Shown: positions 1 to 11,301 of the stretch, piece by piece
Layout of the letters: every line of letters starts with the position of its first letter
Numbering within the stretch: the first letter of the stretch is position 1
Assembly: GCF_004138295.1 (NCBI RefSeq)
Contig: NZ_SCFM01000012.1
Span: 62,001-126,000 of the forward strand
Source: Ectobacillus funiculus
GTDB lineage: Bacteria > Bacillota > Bacilli > Bacillales > Bacillaceae_G
Direction: 5' to 3'
DNA: 64,000 bases
Position numbers and translations under genes: made by a program
The notes under the pieces: model-generated
Seen by the model: the letters and a program-made list of their open reading frames with translations, nothing else
Database searches by the model: none
Told to the model about the DNA's origin: nothing

Positions 1-87
1 TCCTCATTTACATAGTTTGTACATATGTATGAGTTGTCCAGAGGAGATATTCGTCTCAGCATAGACCTTTTTTAAAGCGAACATGTC
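1..87. other. window edge, no gene seen
   Basis: Short AT-rich stretch before the first repeat copy. I see no supported coding or RNA feature; whatever lies upstream is outside the window. Confidence 0.4.
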
Positions 88-172
88 CTAGTTGCACTTA
101 TACTGTATTCCTAAAATTTCCGACTACGTTGAATTCACTTCCAACTGGAAATTTATACTTATTTAAAGTATA
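88..172 (+). repeat. IR134 repeat, tail only
   Basis: Carries the fold-back tail of the repeat: left arm with TTATACTGTA, inner AAATTTCC, and right arm GGAAATTTATACTT. The head hairpin is absent. It stops six bases before the minD terminator hairpin. Confidence 0.85.
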
Positions 173-208
173 AAAGAAAAACATCCCGCGCTTGTCCGCG
201 AGATGTTT
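173..208 (-). terminator. terminator of the mre-min operon
   Basis: Read on the minus strand, the stem AAACATCTCGCG pairs with CGCGGGATGTTT around a GACAAG loop. It is followed by a T-rich run and begins at the minD stop codon. Confidence 0.85.
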
Positions 209-1007
209 AGCGAATACCAAAAAATTTCTTCACTTTTGTTAAAACTGTCCCTTTTTCTTGCTCCAATGATTGAAGAGGGACAGACTCTCCAAGCAATCTG
301 CGAGCAATATTGCGATATGCTATAGAAGCTTTGCCATTCGGAATAAGAGCTACTGGTTCTCCCTTATTTGTAGCCTTGATAACTTCTTCATCGTCCTCAA
401 CGATCCCAATTAACTCAATAGAAAGGGTTCGCACAATTTCATCTACATCGAGCATCTCTTGATTTTTCAGCATATGACTGCGAACGCGGTTAATAATAAG
501 CTTAGGAGGCTCAATTTCTTCATTTTTTTCTAACAGTCCGATGATACGGTCTGCATCGCGCATAGAAGAAACCTCAGGTGTTGTGACAACGATCGCCTTG
601 TCAGCTCCTGCAACAGCATTCTTAAAGCCTTGCTCAATTCCGGCTGGACAGTCGATTAATACGTAATCAAAATCTTGGCGGAGCTGACGAATAATATCAA
701 TCATCTGCTCTGGTGTGACCGCTGACTTATCGCTCGTTTGGGCAGCAGGCAACAAGTATAATTCTTCAAATCGTTTGTCCTTAATCAAAGCCTGCGGCAA
801 ACGGCAGCGGCCTTCCACTACGTCTACAAGGTCAAACACAATACGGTTTTCTAGTCCCATCACGACATCCAAGTTGCGGAGTCCGATGTCTGTATCGACA
901 AGGCAGACCTTTTTGCCGGATAAAGCGAGGGCTGTTCCAAGATTTGCAGAGCTCGTTGTTTTCCCGACTCCGCCTTTTCCAGATGTAATAACAATTGCCT
1001 CTCCCAC
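207..1007 (-). CDS. minD: septum site-determining ATPase MinD
   Basis: MinD is the membrane-cycling ATPase that recruits MinC to block FtsZ ring assembly at the poles. The 266-residue protein has the deviant Walker A motif GKGGVGKTT at about residues 10-18. It ends in a lysine-rich amphipathic helix (LTKVKKFFGIR), the usual membrane-targeting sequence of the family. The start is GTG, two bases after the minC stop codon, so translation is probably coupled to minC. It is the last gene of the mreBCD-minCD run, and a hairpin terminator follows directly. Length and sequence are those of a normal Bacillus MinD. Confidence 0.97.
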   Translation of the reverse strand: MGEAIVITSGKGGVGKTTSSANLGTALALSGKKVCLVDTDIGLRNLDVVMGLENRIVFDLVDVVEGRCRLPQALIKDKRFEELYLLPAAQTSDKSAVTPEQMIDIIRQLRQDFDYVLIDCPAGIEQGFKNAVAGADKAIVVTTPEVSSMRDADRIIGLLEKNEEIEPPKLIINRVRSHMLKNQEMLDVDEIVRTLSIELIGIVEDDEEVIKATNKGEPVALIPNGKASIAYRNIARRLLGESVPLQSLEQEKGTVLTKVKKFFGIR

Positions 1008-1009
1008 AG

Positions 1010-1693
1010 CTATATGATTCCCCTTTCTAACCTTGTTAAATTAGGTCTGAGGTGAGTAAGAATTTGAATGCGGTCGACCATAATTTGGTTGTTTTGGTTA
1101 ACATATGCGCATTCCATTTCGTTCTCTTTCCCTTTATAATCGGGGGTTCGATTCGTCACATCACTAATTCGGAGCTGTAACGGATTCATGATTGACGCTG
1201 CGATAACAGCTTGCTTATCACCGGAATATCCAGCATGGGCAATACCTCGTAAAGCCCCGATAATAAAGATATTACCGCCAGCAATGACGGTTCCTCCCGG
1301 ATTCACATCCCCGATTAATAGTAAGTCCCCTTTTACATGAAGAACTTGACCGGAGCGAATAATTCTCGTAACAGATGCAATCTCTGTCTCCCGTTTCCAC
1401 TCTAATGCCTGTTCCTTTGTGACTACGTTACTTTCCACTTCGTTGACTACAAGATTCTTTTTATTTCGAACAAGAGTACGCAGAGCTTCCTCCTGCTTTC
1501 CTGTCAAATAGCGGTTGCCCACCTTTACATGCACTTCAATCAGTGAGCGTTCACCGCTATCATATAACGCTGTAGACAACCGCTCCTCAAGCTCTTGTAA
1601 TAACTCGTCAAAAGAACAGGTATCATCAAGATGTAACGTTAAACCGTCCTTTGTTCCTTTAATTGTTACATATGGTTGCTTTCGTTCCTTCAC
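1010..1693 (-). CDS. minC: septum site-determining protein MinC
   Basis: MinC is the FtsZ polymerisation inhibitor targeted by MinD. The 227-residue protein has an N-terminal domain starting [10 protein letters not shown] and a C-terminal beta-helix domain with repeated glycines ([31 protein letters not shown]). The start codon is GTG, preceded by a GGTGGGGTGAG ribosome site. The length matches B. subtilis MinC closely. It lies between mreD and minD on the same strand, as in B. subtilis. Confidence 0.96.
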   Translation of the reverse strand: MKERKQPYVTIKGTKDGLTLHLDDTCSFDELLQELEERLSTALYDSGERSLIEVHVKVGNRYLTGKQEEALRTLVRNKKNLVVNEVESNVVTKEQALEWKRETEIASVTRIIRSGQVLHVKGDLLLIGDVNPGGTVIAGGNIFIIGALRGIAHAGYSGDKQAVIAASIMNPLQLRISDVTNRTPDYKGKENEMECAYVNQNNQIMVDRIQILTHLRPNLTRLERGII

Positions 1694-1742
1694 TAACGCT
1701 CACCCCACCGATTCATTTCGACACAAAGTCAGAAAATCCTTT

Positions 1743-2261
1743 TTATTTTTCTTCTCTCGCCTCAGCAAGACGCAAGAAATATTTTTTCAGCGGGACACAA
1801 AACAGCAGTAAAAATATACCGTTTAAAACGAGAGTAGCAAGGATTCGCTTTTCAAAAAATATGCCCGGCGTCAAATCCACTTGCCCAAGTAGCAGCAGCA
1901 ATCCATACACCGCGTATTCTAAAGCTGTAACTCCTACTAATACCAGTACTGAGACTATGAATACATTGACCTGCAAAATTCTCATTGCATTAATAACCAG
2001 ATAAGTCAATACAGGATAAAGAAATAAGTAAATACCAATAAGTTCCGTATTTACAACATCAAACAAAAAACCGAACAATAAAGAAAAATATACAGCCTGT
2101 AACGAATGATAATATATAGCTATAAAGAATAGCACGATAATCAAAAAGTGAGGAACCGCTATGCTCCCTTTCCATAGGAAATCTGCAGGAAAACTAAAGG
2201 AAAATACATTCTCAAGCAAAAAGACAGCGACAAGAAACAGGGAAAGAATCCATTTTTGCAT
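1743..2261 (-). CDS. mreD: rod shape-determining membrane protein MreD
   Basis: MreD is the small polytopic partner of MreC in the elongasome. The 172 residues are almost entirely hydrophobic, with about five or six predicted membrane segments from residue 3 onward and a short charged C-terminus (AEAREEK). Sequence conservation in this family is low, so the call rests on topology, size and position between mreC and minC. Twelve bases separate it from mreC, consistent with one transcript. Confidence 0.92.
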   Translation of the reverse strand: MQKWILSLFLVAVFLLENVFSFSFPADFLWKGSIAVPHFLIIVLFFIAIYYHSLQAVYFSLLFGFLFDVVNTELIGIYLFLYPVLTYLVINAMRILQVNVFIVSVLVLVGVTALEYAVYGLLLLLGQVDLTPGIFFEKRILATLVLNGIFLLLFCVPLKKYFLRLAEAREEK

Positions 2262-2273
2262 TTGTTTCTCCCC

Positions 2274-3134
2274 CTACTCTTGCAGCTCTGCTTCTGCTGT
2301 AGGCATCGTCCGTTTTACTACTATAACATGATCGATATCATTTAAATCAGCAGCAGGTTTGACATAAGCAGTTTGTGTTAAGCCATACTCATCCGGCGTT
2401 ACATCAGTAATTTGCCCGATAACAAGCCCTCTTGGAAAAATGCCGCCAAGACCAGATGTTTCAACGTACTGCCCCTTCTTTACCTGTGCATCTGATGGAA
2501 TTTTTGTAAAGATGAGCATCTGCTTTTCTGTATCATATCCTTCAATTAAGCCAAATACTTTTTCATCGCCCTGCGCAACGGCGGAAATACGATTTGTACG
2601 ATTTAAGGAACTAAGTAGCTCAACCGTAGAGGTAAACTGCGATACACTCTTTATCTTGCCTATGAGCCCTTTTTCTGTAATAACCGCCATATCCTTTTTC
2701 ACACCTTGCTGCTCTCCCTTATCAATTGCAACTAAATCATACCATTTATCAGGGTTCCGTCCAATGATTGTGGCTTGCAATGGGTTATAATCATCAAGAG
2801 AATCTTTTTTCCCTAAAATAGCCCGCAGCTCTTCGTTATCCTGCTGTAAATTCTTAACATCCACTGAAAGCTTCGCATACTTATCCAACTTTTCCTTTAG
2901 CAGTTGGTTTTCTTCATATGTATGTTTGATATCTTCAATACTCTCGAAAAAACCCGCCACAGCGTGCGCAGGTTTTTCCAAGACCCGTTCCATTACTCCA
3001 ACTGTATCCTGTATAAATTGCTCCGGCCAAGTTAACCGTTGCCTCTCTTTTAAGGAAATACCGATTAGTGCTACAAGAAGGATAATGCTTACTAATAAAA
3101 CGATCAACCGTTTGTTTAAGAAAAACTGCGGCAC
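2274..3134 (-). CDS. mreC: rod shape-determining protein MreC
   Basis: MreC is a bitopic scaffold linking cytoplasmic MreB to peptidoglycan synthases outside the membrane. The 286-residue protein has a short basic N-terminus, one membrane span at about residues 8-25, a coiled coil at about 65-105 (YEENQLLKEKLDKYAKL), then the beta-barrel region typical of the family (GLIGKIKSVSQFTSTVELL). It sits between mreB and mreD with short gaps. Nothing is unusual in length. Confidence 0.95.
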   Translation of the reverse strand: MPQFFLNKRLIVLLVSIILLVALIGISLKERQRLTWPEQFIQDTVGVMERVLEKPAHAVAGFFESIEDIKHTYEENQLLKEKLDKYAKLSVDVKNLQQDNEELRAILGKKDSLDDYNPLQATIIGRNPDKWYDLVAIDKGEQQGVKKDMAVITEKGLIGKIKSVSQFTSTVELLSSLNRTNRISAVAQGDEKVFGLIEGYDTEKQMLIFTKIPSDAQVKKGQYVETSGLGGIFPRGLVIGQITDVTPDEYGLTQTAYVKPAADLNDIDHVIVVKRTMPTAEAELQE

Positions 3135-3150
3135 ACTTACACCCTCTTAA

Positions 3151-4206
<1,056 letters not shown>

Positions 4207-4328
4207 TTATTTTTATTTATATATTTAAAAACAACACGTTTCTATCTATATCTTTCTTTATTGTTCGCTAAACCCTATAAAAAACTCATAAAATACATTA
4301 TAAAACAAAACAAAAAAAATGGATAGAC

Positions 4329-5012
4329 TTAAATATAACCTTTTTCCTTTAAACTAACAAAGCGATGCTCTCCGATGATAATATGATCAAGCAAATCAAC
4401 ACCCATGATCTTTCCGCATTCTGCTAATCTTTTTGTCACTTCGATATCTTCACGGCTCGGGGCCGGATCGCCTGAGGGGTGGTTATGAAGGCATATAATA
4501 GAGGCAGCAGAGCGGCGAAACGCTTCGCGAAAGACCTCGCGTGGATGTACTATGGAGGCATTTAAACTGCCGATAAACACCGTTTGCCTGTGCATTACTT
4601 GATTTTTTGTATTTAAATATAAACAGACGAAATGCTCCTGCTGCAGAAAGCGCATCTCCTCCATCATATAGTTTGCACAATCCTCCGGGCTGCGGATGCT
4701 ATAGCGCTCCTTGTATTCAATCCGTACCATTCTGCGCCCCAGCTCAAAGGCTGCAATGAGCTGCGCTGCTTTTGCAATCCCGATGCCATTTATATTTGTC
4801 AGCTCCTCCACTGTTGCGTCTTTTAGCATCCGAAGACCATCAAAATGATGTAAAATACGACCTGCAAGCGCTAAAACAGACTCCTCCTTTGTTCCCGTTC
4901 TTAATAAAACAGCAAGCAGCTCTGTATTAGACAAGCTGCTTACCCCCTCTATCAATAAACGTTCCCTTGGCTGATCATCCTTTACTACATCACGAATCTG
5001 GTTTATACGCAT
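4329..5012 (-). CDS. radC: RadC family JAB/MPN protein
   Basis: RadC proteins carry a JAB/MPN metalloprotease-like fold; the cellular role in Bacillus is still unsettled despite the DNA-repair name. The 227-residue protein has a helix-hairpin-helix segment ([13 protein letters not shown]) and the metal-site motif [11 protein letters not shown] followed by a conserved aspartate. I chose the ATG at 5012 because GGGAGGGG lies just upstream; a longer frame to 5093 would run antisibling through the maf 3' end without a better ribosome site. It overlaps the end of maf by 23 bases, so the two are probably co-translated. Confidence 0.93.
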   Translation of the reverse strand: MRINQIRDVVKDDQPRERLLIEGVSSLSNTELLAVLLRTGTKEESVLALAGRILHHFDGLRMLKDATVEELTNINGIGIAKAAQLIAAFELGRRMVRIEYKERYSIRSPEDCANYMMEEMRFLQQEHFVCLYLNTKNQVMHRQTVFIGSLNASIVHPREVFREAFRRSAASIICLHNHPSGDPAPSREDIEVTKRLAECGKIMGVDLLDHIIIGEHRFVSLKEKGYI

Positions 5013-5583
5013 CGTTCCCCTCCCATATAAAAGATCGGAGCTCACGTACAATACGTGCCACTGGAAGACCGACAACCGAGTAATAATCACCATTAATTTT
5101 CTTAACTAGCGTGGCGCCCTTTCCTTGAATGCCGTAGCTCCCTGCCTTATCAAGAGGCTCTCCTGTTTCGACATATGCTTGTATTTCCTCTTCAGATAAT
5201 TTCCAAAATGTTACCTCTGTTCGTTCATAAAAAGTAAAGGTTTCACCCTCGGAAATGAGCGCTACTCCAGTATACACCTCATGTATGTTGCCTGATAAAA
5301 GGCGCAGCATTTCCACGGCTTCTTCCTTACTGTTTGGTTTTCCTAGCATCCGTGCGCCGTATGTTACAATTGTGTCTGCTCCTAACACAACAGCATGAGG
5401 ATAATGCCGTGCAACATCGGCTGCCTTTTGCGCCGCTAGGGACATCACAACCTCTGCCGGAGACGCGGTTTCTTCAATCTTTTCCTCTACCTCGCTCACA
5501 TGAATTTCAAATGGAATTTGCACAAGCTCTAGCAGCTCCTTACGTCTTGGGGATGCCGAAGCTAAGATAAGGGGTTTTGTCAT
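4990..5583 (-). CDS. maf: Maf nucleotide pyrophosphatase
   Basis: Maf proteins hydrolyse non-canonical or pyrimidine nucleoside triphosphates, and in B. subtilis Maf overexpression affects septation. The 197-residue protein begins [18 protein letters not shown], which carries the family signature SASPRR, and continues with VVLGADTIV. The start at 5583 has an AAAGGTGATAGG ribosome site. The 3' end overlaps radC. It belongs to the radC-maf-spoIIB neighbourhood conserved in Bacillus. Confidence 0.94.
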   Translation of the reverse strand: MTKPLILASASPRRKELLELVQIPFEIHVSEVEEKIEETASPAEVVMSLAAQKAADVARHYPHAVVLGADTIVTYGARMLGKPNSKEEAVEMLRLLSGNIHEVYTGVALISEGETFTFYERTEVTFWKLSEEEIQAYVETGEPLDKAGSYGIQGKGATLVKKINGDYYSVVGLPVARIVRELRSFIWEGNDAYKPDS

Positions 5584-5627
5584 CCTATCACCTTTCCTAT
5601 GTTGTTTTAGAAGGAAGATACGCTTGT

Positions 5628-5656
5628 ATCGTATCAAATATACAACTTCCTCTCAA
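5628..5656 (-). promoter_or_regulatory. possible sigma-A promoter for maf-radC
   Basis: On the minus strand TTGAGA is followed after 17 bases by TACGAT. The match at -35 is good and at -10 moderate; position 45-70 bases upstream of maf is suitable. Confidence 0.45.
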
Positions 5657-5710
5657 TTTTACAAAATGTCACTTTATTCATCGATTTCTGCGAATCTCGT
5701 CTTAGAAAAC

Positions 5711-5735
5711 AAAAAAGGAAAGAAGGATTCTTTCT
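5711..5735 (-). terminator. terminator after spoIIB
   Basis: Minus-strand stem GAAAGAA-TCC-TTCTTTC is followed by CTTTTTTG, 13 bases past the spoIIB stop codon. Confidence 0.75.
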
Positions 5736-5747
5736 TCTTCCCGTTCG

Positions 5748-6725
5748 TTATGAGTCCTTTCCTGTGAGAACTGTCTCATAGGAAACAAGTCCGTCCAACA
5801 AAAGCTGCTGCAGCTTTACAAACGTCTTTTCATCTTTTGTTTCCTTATATTCCTGCAGAGCATCGCAGGAAAGAGACACGTACGTAAGCAGCTTTTTCAC
5901 TTCAGCCTTCTCGACAGACTTCCCCTCCTTGGTAAGCTCCTTCACACTTTTATCCAGCTCACTCCACTGCTCATTGCTGATTTTCCCTGCCGTATACACA
6001 GTTGAAGTTTGCTCAATAAGAGTACGAAGTGACTTCTCAGTTTTGCCTATCAGTCCCTCATATTTTTTGAATGCTGCCGGTACCTGTTTATCTGTGAGAA
6101 CCCGCCGCTTTTCCAGTACAGCAAAACCCTTCGCTTTATAGGAGGCGGTGAGTTTCTTCGCTCCTTTTTCATCATTCGCTATGCCGATAAACAAAAAGGT
6201 TTTTCCATCAGAGTTGATGAGAGCCCCCGGCATTCCCTTTTTCTTCATATCATCTAGTGCTGCTTGTCCCCTTTCCGCTGTGGAAAACACATTTCCTTGT
6301 ATAACATACACAGCAAGCTCCTCTAATGCTGCAGATTGCTGCGTTTGTTGCTCCGAGGATTTCGTTTGCTTCTCTGCAGGAGCAGTTGTTGTTGTAGAAG
6401 TTACACTAGCCGCTGCTGGCATGCTTTTTTCTTCCTTCGTACCATCTAACACATGTAATACTCCAAAGCCAAAGCCTGTCCCAAGCAAAATTGCCGTTCC
6501 AACAGTGAGAATCATCTGCTTACGGCGCCCTTTCCTTTTTTTCGGCTCTACTGAAAGTTCATTCCCTGCACGAAATGGTACTACATTATGCTGTAAAATT
6601 TGCTCGGAAGGAAGCATCCATTGGAACTCCTCCTGCGGGGGAGCATCTTGCTTTGTCGGCTCCTCCTTATAGTTTGTTTCGGTACCGTTCACTTTAATTA
6701 AGATTTTTGGAGAACGCTTGTCCAT
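5748..6725 (-). CDS. spoIIB: SpoIIB, SPOR-domain sporulation protein
   Basis: SpoIIB localises to the sporulation septum and helps engulfment. The 325-residue protein has a cytoplasmic N-terminus, one membrane span at about residues 70-92 (MILTVGTAILLGTGFGFGVL), a low-complexity Thr/Ala/Gln linker, and a SPOR-type peptidoglycan-binding domain at about 133-212. The C-terminal 110 residues are helical and charged. Sequence conservation in SpoIIB is weak, so the name depends on domain order and on the position between maf and folC, where B. subtilis has spoIIB. The comC gene that follows it in B. subtilis is not present here. Confidence 0.85.
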   Translation of the reverse strand: MDKRSPKILIKVNGTETNYKEEPTKQDAPPQEEFQWMLPSEQILQHNVVPFRAGNELSVEPKKRKGRRKQMILTVGTAILLGTGFGFGVLHVLDGTKEEKSMPAAASVTSTTTTAPAEKQTKSSEQQTQQSAALEELAVYVIQGNVFSTAERGQAALDDMKKKGMPGALINSDGKTFLFIGIANDEKGAKKLTASYKAKGFAVLEKRRVLTDKQVPAAFKKYEGLIGKTEKSLRTLIEQTSTVYTAGKISNEQWSELDKSVKELTKEGKSVEKAEVKKLLTYVSLSCDALQEYKETKDEKTFVKLQQLLLDGLVSYETVLTGKDS

Positions 6726-6889
6726 GGCTTCATCCCCTTCTTATTGCTTTTTAGAATGGTAGCACAGTTCTTCTAAAAAAGAACATGAGATTTGTCAGGA
6801 GAAGGAAAATCATTTTCGTCAATTTGTTTCATATTTCTATGTTTATTCTCACATAACGCTTAGCAGAACAAAGAAAAAGAAAAGATTAA

Positions 6890-6961
6890 GCATTATTCCT
6901 AAAATTTCTCGCTACGTCGAATTGGCTTCCAGCTAGAAATTTATACTTTCTTACAATGCAA
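6890..6961 (+). repeat. IR134 repeat, tail only
   Basis: Contains CTAAAATTTCT, the central TACGTCGAAT and the right arm AGAAATTTATACTTTC. It lacks the head and the outer part of the left arm. It abuts the folC terminator. Confidence 0.8.
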
Positions 6962-6988
6962 AAAAGCAGACAGCTTGCGCTATCTGCT
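6960..6988 (-). terminator. terminator after folC
   Basis: Minus-strand stem AGCAGATAGC-GCAA-GCTGTCTGCT followed by a T run. The left arm includes the last folC codons and its TAG stop. Confidence 0.85.
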
Positions 6989-8275
6989 TTCTGTTATATA
7001 TTTACGAACACCGGAAATAAAATAGAGTGAACCTGTAATCAGAAACAAATCCTCCTCTGTAAGAATCGGTTTAATTTTGTCTATAGCTTCTTTCCAATCC
7101 TGATATATCTCCTTTTGTTCCATGCTGCAATGCTTGGCTAACAGCTCTGGTGAAATAGCACGAGGAAAATCGAAGGTTGTAAATACCATACGATCCGCGA
7201 TTGTCTCAAGTCCTGCTACCATTTCAGCTATTTTTTTATCCCCAAGTGCACTGAACAATACCGTTATACGTTTATCAGCATAATGAGACTGTACCGTTTG
7301 CACAAGGCTAGTGATTCCTTCCGGGTTATGAGCACCATCGATTACGATCCGAGGGTGATCAGACAGCTGCTCAAAACGGCCCAGCCAAAAGGCTTTCTTT
7401 AATCCATGATGAATGTCCTCATCCTTCACCAAAAATGATTGATATGTTTTTAAATAATACACCGCCATTAATGCAAGCGCAGCATTTTGTACCTGATGTG
7501 TTCCCTTCATCGTAATGCTTAAGTTTTCCATAATACCAAACGGGCTTTCGAAAGTGAATGTTTCTCCATCCGCTGTCGATTGCGTATGCCCTGCAGAAAA
7601 CTCTTTACCGAGCGTATACACCTTCGCGCGTCTTTTCTGTGCCTCTTCCGCAATCACCGCAAGAGCCTCCTGTTGGGAAACGCCAGTTATAACAGGTACG
7701 CCGGATTTAATGATGCCTGCCTTTTCTGATGTGATTTCTTCAAGTGTTTCTCCCAACACATGCATATGATCATATCCAATTGTTGTGATGATAGATAGGA
7801 CAGGATATATAACATTCGTCGAATCAAGACGTCCCCCAAGCCCTGTTTCCAGTAGGACAATATCACACGGATTGATCTTGCCGAAGTAATAAAAGGCCAT
7901 AACAGTTAAAATTTCAAATTCGGTTGCCGCTCCGAATTCCGTTTCATCCAAAGCTTCTGCAATAGGCTTCACGATACGTACAAGTTCTGCAATGTCCTCG
8001 TTTGGAATTGGCGTTCCGTTTATGCTAATACGTTCATTAAAACTTTCAATATACGGTGAAGTAAACGTACCAACCTTATATTCTGCTTGCTCTAAGATCG
8101 AGCGTATATATGTAAGTGTGGAGCCTTTTCCATTTGTACCGGCAAGATGAACGCATGTAATTCTTCTCTCTGGGTTGTCCAATTGCTGAAGCATCCAGTT
8201 CATCCGTTCTAATCCTGGCTTAATGCCGAACTTTAATCGGTTGTGGATCCAACTTACCGCTTCTTCATATGTCAT
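6980..8275 (-). CDS. folC: folylpolyglutamate synthase / dihydrofolate synthase
   Basis: FolC adds glutamate to dihydropteroate and folates, a step in folate retention and synthesis in the cytosol. The 431-residue Mur-ligase-family protein has the P-loop AGTNGKGSTLTYI near residue 50, the IVLLETGLGGRLDSTN segment, and the HNPEG motif of the C-terminal domain (IDGAHNPEG). I chose the ATG at 8275, which follows AAGGAGACTAGG, rather than the frame's upstream start at 8314 inside the valS terminator region. A hairpin terminator overlaps the stop codon. Confidence 0.95.
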   Translation of the reverse strand: MTYEEAVSWIHNRLKFGIKPGLERMNWMLQQLDNPERRITCVHLAGTNGKGSTLTYIRSILEQAEYKVGTFTSPYIESFNERISINGTPIPNEDIAELVRIVKPIAEALDETEFGAATEFEILTVMAFYYFGKINPCDIVLLETGLGGRLDSTNVIYPVLSIITTIGYDHMHVLGETLEEITSEKAGIIKSGVPVITGVSQQEALAVIAEEAQKRRAKVYTLGKEFSAGHTQSTADGETFTFESPFGIMENLSITMKGTHQVQNAALALMAVYYLKTYQSFLVKDEDIHHGLKKAFWLGRFEQLSDHPRIVIDGAHNPEGITSLVQTVQSHYADKRITVLFSALGDKKIAEMVAGLETIADRMVFTTFDFPRAISPELLAKHCSMEQKEIYQDWKEAIDKIKPILTEEDLFLITGSLYFISGVRKYITESR

Positions 8276-8290
8276 CCTAGTCTCCTTTCT

Positions 8291-8334
8291 GAAAAAAGCG
8301 AACCCGGGCTTCACATCTGTCTTGCCGGGTTCGC
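8291..8334 (-). terminator. terminator between valS and folC
   Basis: Minus-strand stem GCGAACCCGG pairs exactly with CCGGGTTCGC and is followed by TTTTTTC. It lies eight bases past the valS stop, so folC needs read-through or its own promoter. Confidence 0.9.
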
Positions 8335-8342
8335 ATATCAGC

Positions 8343-10985
8343 TTATTTTTTTAATTCTGCCAAACGCTGACGAACCGCCTCACGTTTTTCTGTATAATCC
8401 TGCTGCTTCTTGCGTTCTTCTTCAATTACCTGAGCAGGTGCCTTTTTCACGAAGCCTTCATTGCTAAGCTTCTTCTGCACACGCTCTACTTCACTGTCTA
8501 AGCGTTTCAGCTCTTTTTCAAGACGGGCGATTTCCTCGTCTAAGTTAATTAAATCCTCAAGAGGCAGGAATAGCTCCGCTCCTGTGATAACTGCTGTCAT
8601 ACATTGCTCTGGCGCTTGTACATCTGTTTCAATCACGAGCTCGCTCGGGTTACAGAAACGCTCAATGTAGGAGCTGTTTTTCTGAAGACTTGCAAGAGTT
8701 GCCTCGTCCTTCGCCTTAATGTACAATTGAACCTTTTTACTAAGCGGCGTATTTACTTCCGCGCGAATATTGCGTACAGAACGAATGATTTCCACAAGCT
8801 GACGCATTTGCTCCGCCGCTTCCTTATCCGCTAAATCCTCACGAATTGTCGGCCACTGCGCTACCGTAATCGATTCGCCTTCATGCGGAAGGTGCTGCCA
8901 AATTGTTTCTGTTACAAACGGCATGAACGGATGAAGCAGCTTCATCGTTCCTTCAAGTACATATGCAAGTACGGAACGAGTTGTTTTCTTTGCGGCTTCC
9001 TCTTCACCGTAAAGCGGAAGCTTCGCCATTTCAATGTACCAGTCACAGAAGTCATCCCAAATAAAGTTGTACAGCGCACGGCCGACTTCGCCGAGCTCAT
9101 ACTTATCAAGATTTTTCGTCACGCTCTCAATTGTTTCATTAAAGCGCGTTAAAATCCATTTATCCGCAACGGACATCTCACCCGTTAAATCTAGTTCCTG
9201 ATATGTCATGCCGTTCATGTTCATTAACACGAAGCGGGATGCATTCCAAATCTTATTAATAAAGTTCCAAGTAGATTCTACCTTTTCGATACTAAAGCGT
9301 AAGTCTTGACCTGGTGCACTTCCTGTAGATAGGAAGAATCGAAGTGAGTCAGCACCATACTGCTCAATCACATCCATCGGGTCTACCCCGTTTCCAAGCG
9401 ATTTGCTCATCTTGCGACCTTGCGCGTCACGAACTAAGCCATGGATCAGTACATCGTTGAACGGACGTTGACCTGTAAACTCAAGACCTTGGAAAATCAT
9501 GCGTGATACCCAGAAGAAAATAATATCATAGCCTGTTACCAGAACATCAGTTGAGTAATAACGCTTAAAGTCTTCAGAGTCTTTATCAGGCCAGCCAAGC
9601 GTTGAAAACGGCCAAAGCGCTGAGCTGAACCAAGTATCAAGAACATCATTATCCTGCTCCCAATTCTCAGAATCAGCAGGCGGGTTTGTATCTACATACA
9701 CTTCCCCTGTTTCTTTATGATACCAAGCCGGAATACGGTGTCCCCACCAAAGCTGACGGGAAATACACCAATCACGGATGTTTTCCATCCAGTGCAAGTA
9801 TGTTTTCTCAAAGCGCTCCGGCACAAAGTTTACCTTTTCCTCCTGCTGCTGAAGCTTGATCGCCTCATCCGCTAACGGCTGCATTTTCACAAACCATTGT
9901 GTTGATAAATACGGCTCTACAACAACACCGCTGCGCTCACTATGACCAACGGAATGTGTATGCTCTTCAATTTTGACAAGTACACCCTGCTCTTGTAAAT
10001 CTTTCACAAGCTGCTTGCGGCATTCAAAGCGGTCCATTCCTTGATATACTCCAGCATTTGCGTTCATTGTGCCGTCCTCATTCATGACAAGGATACGCGG
10101 CAAGTTATGACGATTTCCAATTTCAAAATCGTTCGGGTCATGAGCTGGCGTAATTTTTACAGCGCCAGAGCCAAATTCCATATCTACATAATCATCGCCG
10201 ACAATCCGGATTTCACGGCCAACGATTGGAAGCACTGCTGTTTTACCAATTAAATGCTGGTAGCGTTCATCTTCCGGATGAACCGCAATCGCTGTATCAC
10301 CGAGCATCGTTTCTGGACGAGTCGTTGCAACTTCAATGTAGCCAGATCCATCAGAAAGCGGGTAACGCATATGATAGAATGCCCCTTGTACATCCTTATA
10401 AATAACCTCAATATCAGACAAGGCCGTGCGTGTTGCCGGATCCCAGTTAATGATATATTCACCTCGGTAAATGAGACCCTTTTTATATAAAGTAACAAAT
10501 ACATGGCGTACTGCTTCGGATAATCCTTCATCCAGCGTAAAGCGTTCGCGGGAATAATCAAGACCTAGGCCAACCTTCGCCCATTGTGCGCGAATATGGG
10601 ATGCATATTCTTCCTTCCACTCCCATGCCTTTTCCAAGAACTTTTCACGTCCAAGGTCATAGCGCGTTACTCCTTCCTCACGCAGCTTCGCTTCTACCTT
10701 TGCCTGTGTCGCAATACCGGCATGATCCATACCAGGAAGCCATAGCACATCATAACCTTGTAATCTCTTTGCACGCGTTAAAATGTCCTGCAGCGTTGTA
10801 TCCCAGGCGTGCCCTAAATGAAGCTTACCCGTTACGTTTGGCGGTGGAATTACAATTGTGTATGGCTGTTTCTCAGCTTCGCCCTTTGCTTCAAAATATT
10901 TTCCTGCAAGCCACCATTCATAGCGGCCTTCTTCTACGGATTTATGGTCGTATTTCGTTGGTAAATTATTGTCCGTATTTGTCAT
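8343..10985 (-). CDS. valS: valyl-tRNA synthetase
   Basis: ValRS charges tRNA-Val and edits threonine. The 880-residue class I enzyme shows the HIGH motif as HLGH in [19 protein letters not shown] and the KMSKS motif in [11 protein letters not shown]. The connective editing domain lies between them, and the C-terminal coiled-coil tRNA arm ([20 protein letters not shown]) is present. The gene is complete and of normal length. It is preceded by a T-box leader that should couple transcription to uncharged tRNA-Val, and is followed by a strong terminator. Confidence 0.98.
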   Translation of the reverse strand: MTNTDNNLPTKYDHKSVEEGRYEWWLAGKYFEAKGEAEKQPYTIVIPPPNVTGKLHLGHAWDTTLQDILTRAKRLQGYDVLWLPGMDHAGIATQAKVEAKLREEGVTRYDLGREKFLEKAWEWKEEYASHIRAQWAKVGLGLDYSRERFTLDEGLSEAVRHVFVTLYKKGLIYRGEYIINWDPATRTALSDIEVIYKDVQGAFYHMRYPLSDGSGYIEVATTRPETMLGDTAIAVHPEDERYQHLIGKTAVLPIVGREIRIVGDDYVDMEFGSGAVKITPAHDPNDFEIGNRHNLPRILVMNEDGTMNANAGVYQGMDRFECRKQLVKDLQEQGVLVKIEEHTHSVGHSERSGVVVEPYLSTQWFVKMQPLADEAIKLQQQEEKVNFVPERFEKTYLHWMENIRDWCISRQLWWGHRIPAWYHKETGEVYVDTNPPADSENWEQDNDVLDTWFSSALWPFSTLGWPDKDSEDFKRYYSTDVLVTGYDIIFFWVSRMIFQGLEFTGQRPFNDVLIHGLVRDAQGRKMSKSLGNGVDPMDVIEQYGADSLRFFLSTGSAPGQDLRFSIEKVESTWNFINKIWNASRFVLMNMNGMTYQELDLTGEMSVADKWILTRFNETIESVTKNLDKYELGEVGRALYNFIWDDFCDWYIEMAKLPLYGEEEAAKKTTRSVLAYVLEGTMKLLHPFMPFVTETIWQHLPHEGESITVAQWPTIREDLADKEAAEQMRQLVEIIRSVRNIRAEVNTPLSKKVQLYIKAKDEATLASLQKNSSYIERFCNPSELVIETDVQAPEQCMTAVITGAELFLPLEDLINLDEEIARLEKELKRLDSEVERVQKKLSNEGFVKKAPAQVIEEERKKQQDYTEKREAVRQRLAELKK

Positions 10986-11005
10986 ATAAATTCCTCCTTC
11001 TCAAA

Positions 11006-11272
11006 ATAAAAAACCCCACTCATCCAGAAAAGGACGAATGGAGTTATATTCGCGGTACCACCTTTTTTTGCAAGCGAAGGCTTGCACACTTTATCTGGTA
11101 ACGGGTTACACCCGGCTTCCTCTACTGTAATATTCAAAGAAGCAGCTCAAGGGCGACCTTCCGACGCTGTCATCTAAGAAATCTCCCAGCTGCTGATTTC
11201 TCTCTCTGAAAGATGCAAACACATCGTACTCTTCCCTATCTAAGCATTTTGTTATTATTTTATACAAACTAT
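11006..11272 (-). promoter_or_regulatory. T-box riboswitch leader of valS
   Basis: The minus strand carries the T-box antiterminator sequence GGTGGTACCGCG at 11051-11062. A terminator follows at 11006-11043: CTCCATTCGTCC pairs with GGATGAGTGGGG using some G-U pairs, then TTTTTT. Upstream are AGAGTA and an AGAAATC...GATTTCT hairpin, as in stem I. A GTC valine codon at 11155-11157 is a candidate specifier; a second GTC nearby leaves this uncertain. Uncharged tRNA-Val would favour read-through. Confidence 0.93.
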
Positions 11273-11301
11273 AGTCTAAAAAAAGAAAGTGCAATCGTCA
11301 A
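11273..11301 (-). promoter_or_regulatory. sigma-A promoter of the valS leader
   Basis: TTGACG, a 17-base spacer and TAGACT on the minus strand, placed just upstream of the T-box leader. Confidence 0.65.

Noticed and set aside
5012-5093. Longer N-terminus of RadC
   Set aside because: The extra codons overlap maf far more and lack a ribosome site, whereas GGGAGGGG precedes the ATG at 5012.
10586-11101. Long plus-strand frame opposite valS
   Set aside because: Antisense shadow of valS and its T-box leader; no ribosome site and the sense frame is clearly ValS.
11106-11294. Minus-strand frame of 62 codons upstream of valS
   Set aside because: Lies entirely inside the T-box leader, whose RNA motifs explain the sequence.
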